This document shows, piece after piece, positions 60,217 through 64,000 of a stretch of 64,000 bases of DNA. Numbering within the stretch: position 1 is the first letter of the stretch; every line of letters starts with the position of its first letter. Below the pieces are notes generated by a model, which was given only the letters and a program-made list of their open reading frames with translations, did no database searches and was not told where the DNA came from. A program made the translations under genes and the position numbers. The DNA is taken from contig NZ_JAEIOJ010000009.1 in assembly GCF_016464305.1 (NCBI RefSeq), positions 186,001 through 250,000 on the forward strand, given 5' to 3'. This DNA is from Umezawaea beigongshangensis (lineage in GTDB: Bacteria; Actinomycetota; Actinomycetes; Mycobacteriales; Pseudonocardiaceae).

Positions 60217-63200
60217 TCATCCCGGGCGGCCGGGCTCCTCGGCTCCGGGCTGCTCGGCTCCGGGCTGCTCCCCGGAAGCGAGGCCCTCCAGTTCGCTCAA
60301 GATCTTTTCCTCGATCGTCTCGGCCAGGGCGGCCACGGTCCGCGCGGCCAGCACGTCCCGCGGGGTCAGGCGCACGTCGAAGACGGCACTGGCCCTGGCG
60401 GCGATGTGCAGGCTGCGGATCGAGTCGCCGCCGAGCTGGAAGAAGCTGTCCCGCACGCCGATGTCGCGCAGTCCCAGCACCTCCTCCCAGATCCCGGCCA
60501 CCGCTCGTTCCAGCTCCGTCTCCGGTGCGACGTGCTCGGTGCTGACCGCGGCGCTCGGGTCGGGCGCGGGCAGCGCGCGCCGGTCGACCTTCCCGGTGCC
60601 GCTCAGCGGCAGGCGCTCCAGCTGCACGAACACCGACGGCACCGAGTGCTCCGGCAGGGTCCGGTCGAGGAACGCGCGCAACGCCTCGGGGTCGAGGCGG
60701 GCGCCGGACACCGCGTAGGCGACGAGCGTCTTGACGCCCGGCCGGTCCTCGCGGGCCACGACCGCCGCCTGCGCCACGTCGGGGTGCGCCGCGAGCGCGG
60801 CCTCGACCTCGCCCAGCTCGATGCGGAAACCGCGCACCTTGACCTGCTCGTCGGTGCGGCCGAGGAACTCCAGCTCGCCGCGCGCGTTCCAGCGCACGAC
60901 GTCGCCCGTGCGGTACATCCGCTCACCGGGGCGGAACGGGTCGGCGACGAACCGCTCGGCGGTCGCCCCCGGTGCGCCCCAGTAGCCCCTGGCCAGTCCC
61001 GCGCCGGAGACGTGCAGCTCACCGGCCGCGCCGATCGGCACCGGTGCCAGGTCGGCGTCGAGCACGTGGACCCGCGTCCCGTCCAGCGGCCTGCCGATCG
61101 GCAGCACGTCGGGCAGGTCGTCCACACCGGACACCGGCCGCGCCGTGGCGAAGGTGGTGGTCTCGGTCGGCCCGTAGCCGTCGACCACCAGCAGCCCGGC
61201 ACACGCCTGCAGCACCCGTCGCACGGCGCCGGAGGGCACCACGTCACCGCCGGTCCAGACCTCGCGCAGCCCCGAGAAGCACTCGGGCGACTCCTGCGCG
61301 AGCAGGCGGAACAGCCCCGCGGTCAGCCACAGGCCCGTCACCCCGTGCTCGGCGACCGCCCGGCGCAGCACGACGGCGTCGACGTCCTCCGGCGGCGCGA
61401 CGACGACCCGGCCGCCGGACAGCAGCGGCACCCACACCTCGTAGGTGGAGGCGTCGAACGCCTGCGGCGAGTGCAGCAGCACCCGCTCGTGCCCGCCGGT
61501 GCGGAACCGGTGGTCGGCGGCCAGCGCGGCGACGTCGCGGTGCCGCACGGCCACCCCCTTGGGGACGCCGGTGGAGCCGGAGGTGAACATGACGTAGGCG
61601 AGCTGCTCGCCGTCCACGACGACGTCCGGGGCGTGCTCCGGCTCGTCCGCGAGCGCCGGGTCGTCCACGGCGGTGAGCACCCCGGTGTGCACCGCGGCCA
61701 CGTCGTCGTGCCGGACCGCGTCGGTCACCACGACGTCGACGCCGTGCAGGAGCAGGCGCAGCCGCTCGGCCGGGGCCCGCGCGTCGAGCGGGACGTACAC
61801 GCCGCCCGCCTTGGCGACGGCGAGCTGGGCGACCACGACCGCGGCGGAGCGGTCCACCGCGAGCCCGACCGGGTCCTCCGCCCGGACGCCGAGCCCGATC
61901 AGCCGGTGGGCCAGGCGGTTCGCGCGGCGGTCGAGCTCGGCGCACGTCAGCGACAGCCCGTCGGCCACCACCGCCGGGTCGTCCGGTCGTGCCCGGACCC
62001 GCTCGGCGAACAGCTCGGGCAGCGACCGCGACGGCGGCTCGTCGCCGGTGTCGTTCCACTCGCGCAGCACCAGCCGCTCCTCGTCGGCGGGCAGCGCGGG
62101 CAGGGCGGACAGGGGACGGTCGCCGTCGGCGACGAGGGCGGTCAGCAGCGACAGGAGGCGGGCGGAGAGCCGCTCGACCGTGGACACGTCGAACAGCTCG
62201 GGGTCGTAGCCGATCTCGACGGACAGCGTGCGGCCCGGCGAGGCCACGACGGTGAGCGGGAAGTTCGTCGTCTCCAGGGCGCTGAGGTCGCGGACGCGCA
62301 GGCCGTGCTCGGCGGCGGCCTCGTCGTCCACGGGGTAGTTCTCGAACACGACCAGGCTGTCGAACAGGCTCTCGCCGCCGGTCTGGAGCTCGGCCAGCGG
62401 GACGAAGTCGAACGCACGGGCCTCCGCCTGGGCGGCCTGGAGGTCTCCGAGCCACCGCGCCACCGGCGCGGCGCGGTCGATCCGGACGCGGACGGGCAGG
62501 GTGTTGATGAAGATGCCGATCATCTCGTCCACGTCCGGCAGCTCGGCGGGCCTGCCCGACACGGTCGCGCCGAACACGACGTCGCGCCGGCCGCTGTGCC
62601 CGGCCAGCAGCAGCGCCCAGGCGCCCTGCACCACGACGTTCGCCGTCAGCCCGTGCCGCTTGACGAACGCGGCGAACCGGTCCGACGCGGCCTCGTCCAG
62701 CGCGCACGGCAGCCACTCGGCCGAGCAGCTCGTGTGCGTCCCGGCCGGTGCGCGGTCCAGCGGCAGCGGCGTCGGGCCCTCCAGGCCGTCGAGGGTGTCG
62801 CGCCAGAAGCGCAGGGCTTCGGCGCGGTCGCGTCCGGCCAGCCACTGCAGGTAGTCCCGGAAGGGGCGCCGGACCGGGAGCGGGTGACCGGCGTGCGCGC
62901 CGAACAGGTCGGCGAGCACCTGGAACACGCTCCAGCCGTCCAGCAGGACGTGGTGGAACGTCCACAGCACCTGGACCTCGGTGTCCGACAGCCGGGCCAG
63001 CGCCACCCGCATCAGCGGCGCGCGGCCGGGGTCGAGACCGGTGGCGCGGTCGTCGGCCAGCAACCGCTCCAGCTCCCGCGCCCGCCGCTGCGGCGGCAGG
63101 CCGGTCCAGTCGAGGTGCCGGACCGGCAGGACGACGTCGCGGTGCACGACCTGCACCGGCTCGGGCACGCCGTCCCAGACGAACGAGCTGCGCAGCACCG

Positions 63201-64000
63201 GCGTGCGGTCGAGGACCCGCTGCCAGGCGGCGGCCAGCGCGGCGGGGTCGGCCACGCCGTCCAGCACGAACGTGGCCTGCTCGAAGTACAGGCCGCGGCC
63301 GGACTGCGACAGTCCGTGGAACACCATCCCGCTCTGCATGGGCGTCAGCGGGTAGACGTCCTCGACCGAGCGGGTCGCCAGCCGGTCCACCGCGGCCTGG
63401 TCCAGACGCGCGAGGGGGAAGTCCGACGGGGTGCGGCCACCGGCGTCCGGTCGCGCGCAGTGCTCCACGACCTCCCGCAGCGCCTCGACCACGTCCCCGG
63501 CCAGCGCGGCGACGGTCCGCTCGTCGTGCAGGTCCTCGGAGTAGAACCAGGTCAGTTCGAGGTCGTCGTCCTCGATGCGGCCCACCACGTCCAGCTCGTG
63601 GGTCCTGACCTCGGAGGGGTCCACGTCGGCCGCCAGGCCGCCGCGCACCGCGCGCAGGAGACCGTCACCGGCGAAGTGCCAGTCGAAGCGGCCGAGGTAG
63701 TTGAAGCCGACCCGCGGGGACACCTCGGGCACGGCGCCGGTGAGGTGGCGCAGGGCGCCGTGGCCGATCCCGCGCCGGGGCACGGCGCGCAACTGCTCCT
63801 TGACCGCCTTCAGCGCGGCGCCCCAGTCGTCGGGGACGTCCAGCGCCACCGGGAACGCGCTGGTGAACCAGCCCACCGTGCGGGACAGGTCCACGTCGTC
63901 GAACAGGTCCTCGCGGCCGTGGCCCTCCAGCTCCACCAGCACCGGTCCGGACCCGGTCCGCAACACCCGGCCCAGCGCGGTGAGCAGCACGTCGTTGATC
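60217..64000 (-). CDS. Nonribosomal peptide synthetase, partial (E-C-A-T visible; 5' end outside window)
   Basis: The frame is open through base 63999; about 1260 C-terminal residues are visible. They begin inside an epimerisation domain (EGHGRED, to about 63440), followed by C 63370-62130 (HHVLLDG, D-donor type), A 62080-60580 and T 60500-60320 (GGDSIRS). The A-domain residues read DAYWWGGTF, close to known Val-type codes. The C-terminal tail carries the small repeat GEQPGAEQPGAEEPG and could be a docking element for the next synthetase, which starts 63 bp downstream with a helical N-terminus and a C domain. The product order is therefore D-residue, Val-like, then the four residues of the next protein. 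Confidence 0.95.
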   Translation of the reverse strand, partial: INDVLLTALGRVLRTGSGPVLVELEGHGREDLFDDVDLSRTVGWFTSAFPVALDVPDDWGAALKAVKEQLRAVPRRGIGHGALRHLTGAVPEVSPRVGFNYLGRFDWHFAGDGLLRAVRGGLAADVDPSEVRTHELDVVGRIEDDDLELTWFYSEDLHDERTVAALAGDVVEALREVVEHCARPDAGGRTPSDFPLARLDQAAVDRLATRSVEDVYPLTPMQSGMVFHGLSQSGRGLYFEQATFVLDGVADPAALAAAWQRVLDRTPVLRSSFVWDGVPEPVQVVHRDVVLPVRHLDWTGLPPQRRARELERLLADDRATGLDPGRAPLMRVALARLSDTEVQVLWTFHHVLLDGWSVFQVLADLFGAHAGHPLPVRRPFRDYLQWLAGRDRAEALRFWRDTLDGLEGPTPLPLDRAPAGTHTSCSAEWLPCALDEAASDRFAAFVKRHGLTANVVVQGAWALLLAGHSGRRDVVFGATVSGRPAELPDVDEMIGIFINTLPVRVRIDRAAPVARWLGDLQAAQAEARAFDFVPLAELQTGGESLFDSLVVFENYPVDDEAAAEHGLRVRDLSALETTNFPLTVVASPGRTLSVEIGYDPELFDVSTVERLSARLLSLLTALVADGDRPLSALPALPADEERLVLREWNDTGDEPPSRSLPELFAERVRARPDDPAVVADGLSLTCAELDRRANRLAHRLIGLGVRAEDPVGLAVDRSAAVVVAQLAVAKAGGVYVPLDARAPAERLRLLLHGVDVVVTDAVRHDDVAAVHTGVLTAVDDPALADEPEHAPDVVVDGEQLAYVMFTSGSTGVPKGVAVRHRDVAALAADHRFRTGGHERVLLHSPQAFDASTYEVWVPLLSGGRVVVAPPEDVDAVVLRRAVAEHGVTGLWLTAGLFRLLAQESPECFSGLREVWTGGDVVPSGAVRRVLQACAGLLVVDGYGPTETTTFATARPVSGVDDLPDVLPIGRPLDGTRVHVLDADLAPVPIGAAGELHVSGAGLARGYWGAPGATAERFVADPFRPGERMYRTGDVVRWNARGELEFLGRTDEQVKVRGFRIELGEVEAALAAHPDVAQAAVVAREDRPGVKTLVAYAVSGARLDPEALRAFLDRTLPEHSVPSVFVQLERLPLSGTGKVDRRALPAPDPSAAVSTEHVAPETELERAVAGIWEEVLGLRDIGVRDSFFQLGGDSIRSLHIAARASAVFDVRLTPRDVLAARTVAALAETIEEKILSELEGLASGEQPGAEQPGAEEPGRPG
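60241..60270 (-). repeat. 15-bp tandem repeat in the NRPS C-terminal tail
   Basis: GGCTCCGGGCTGCTC occurs twice head to tail (60241-60255, 60256-60270), with a shortened third unit at 60232-60240. It encodes the EQPGA units of the NRPS C-terminal tail and keeps the frame, so copy number can change without breaking the gene. Confidence 0.8.

Overview
The window is very GC-rich DNA with frequent GTG starts, many 4-base stop/start overlaps (GTGA, ATGA), an IdeR/DmdR-type iron box and large modular NRPS genes. This points to a filamentous actinomycete, most likely of the Pseudonocardiales; the sequence alone does not fix the genus. No rRNA, tRNA, CRISPR array or intact transposase was found.

Layout. 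Bases 1-12000 hold small accessory units, mostly one regulator paired with one enzyme or pump: a cut-off TetR gene, methionine aminopeptidase divergent from an XRE regulator, TetR/nitroreductase, SDR/TetR, a TetR-controlled MFS pump, an alpha/beta hydrolase divergent from a CGNR zinc-finger regulator, and a cytochrome P450. Several of these pairs have clear palindromic operators between the genes. Bases 12000-17600 are a worn accessory stretch. It carries three acetyltransferases, a glycosyltransferase pseudogene, an IS30-HTH/MarR fusion regulator, a phage-holin-like membrane protein, a hydrolase fragment fused to a duplicated 203-bp piece of the CGNR gene, and two uncharacterised proteins.

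Bases 17661-21580 encode the Pnkp/Hen1 RNA-repair pair. Divergent from it, behind a Fur-family (Zur-like) box, lies a translationally coupled cassette of substrate-binding lipoprotein, fused two-domain permease and MFS transporter (21697-26137) with no ATPase gene. An aldo/keto reductase and a secreted GDSL hydrolase with ricin-type repeats follow. Bases 29002-33968 are an iron-box-controlled ferric-siderophore importer (lipoprotein, two FecCD permeases, ATPase) followed by an alpha/beta hydrolase. After a degenerate stretch, 35070-40532 encodes a single-chain, eukaryote-like acyl-CoA carboxylase. Next come a methyltransferase, a luciferase-like fragment and an AbiEii-like nucleotidyltransferase fusion.

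From 45 kb to the right edge, all on the minus strand, runs an NRPS operon: a partial NRPS gene (E-C-A-T visible), a 5048-residue four-module NRPS (C-A-T-C-A-T-E-C-A-T-C-A-T-E), an EntS-like MFS exporter and an MbtH protein, closed by a hairpin terminator. The readable logic is D-residue, a Val-like residue, X, D-Asn, X, D-Asn, with no thioesterase in view. The MFS exporter, MbtH and nearby iron-regulated importer fit a peptide siderophore, but no chelating-group biosynthesis gene lies in the window. The two Asn adenylation domains share a 1.1-kb block about 97% identical, whose codon use differs from the surrounding gene, which suggests gene conversion or module recombination.
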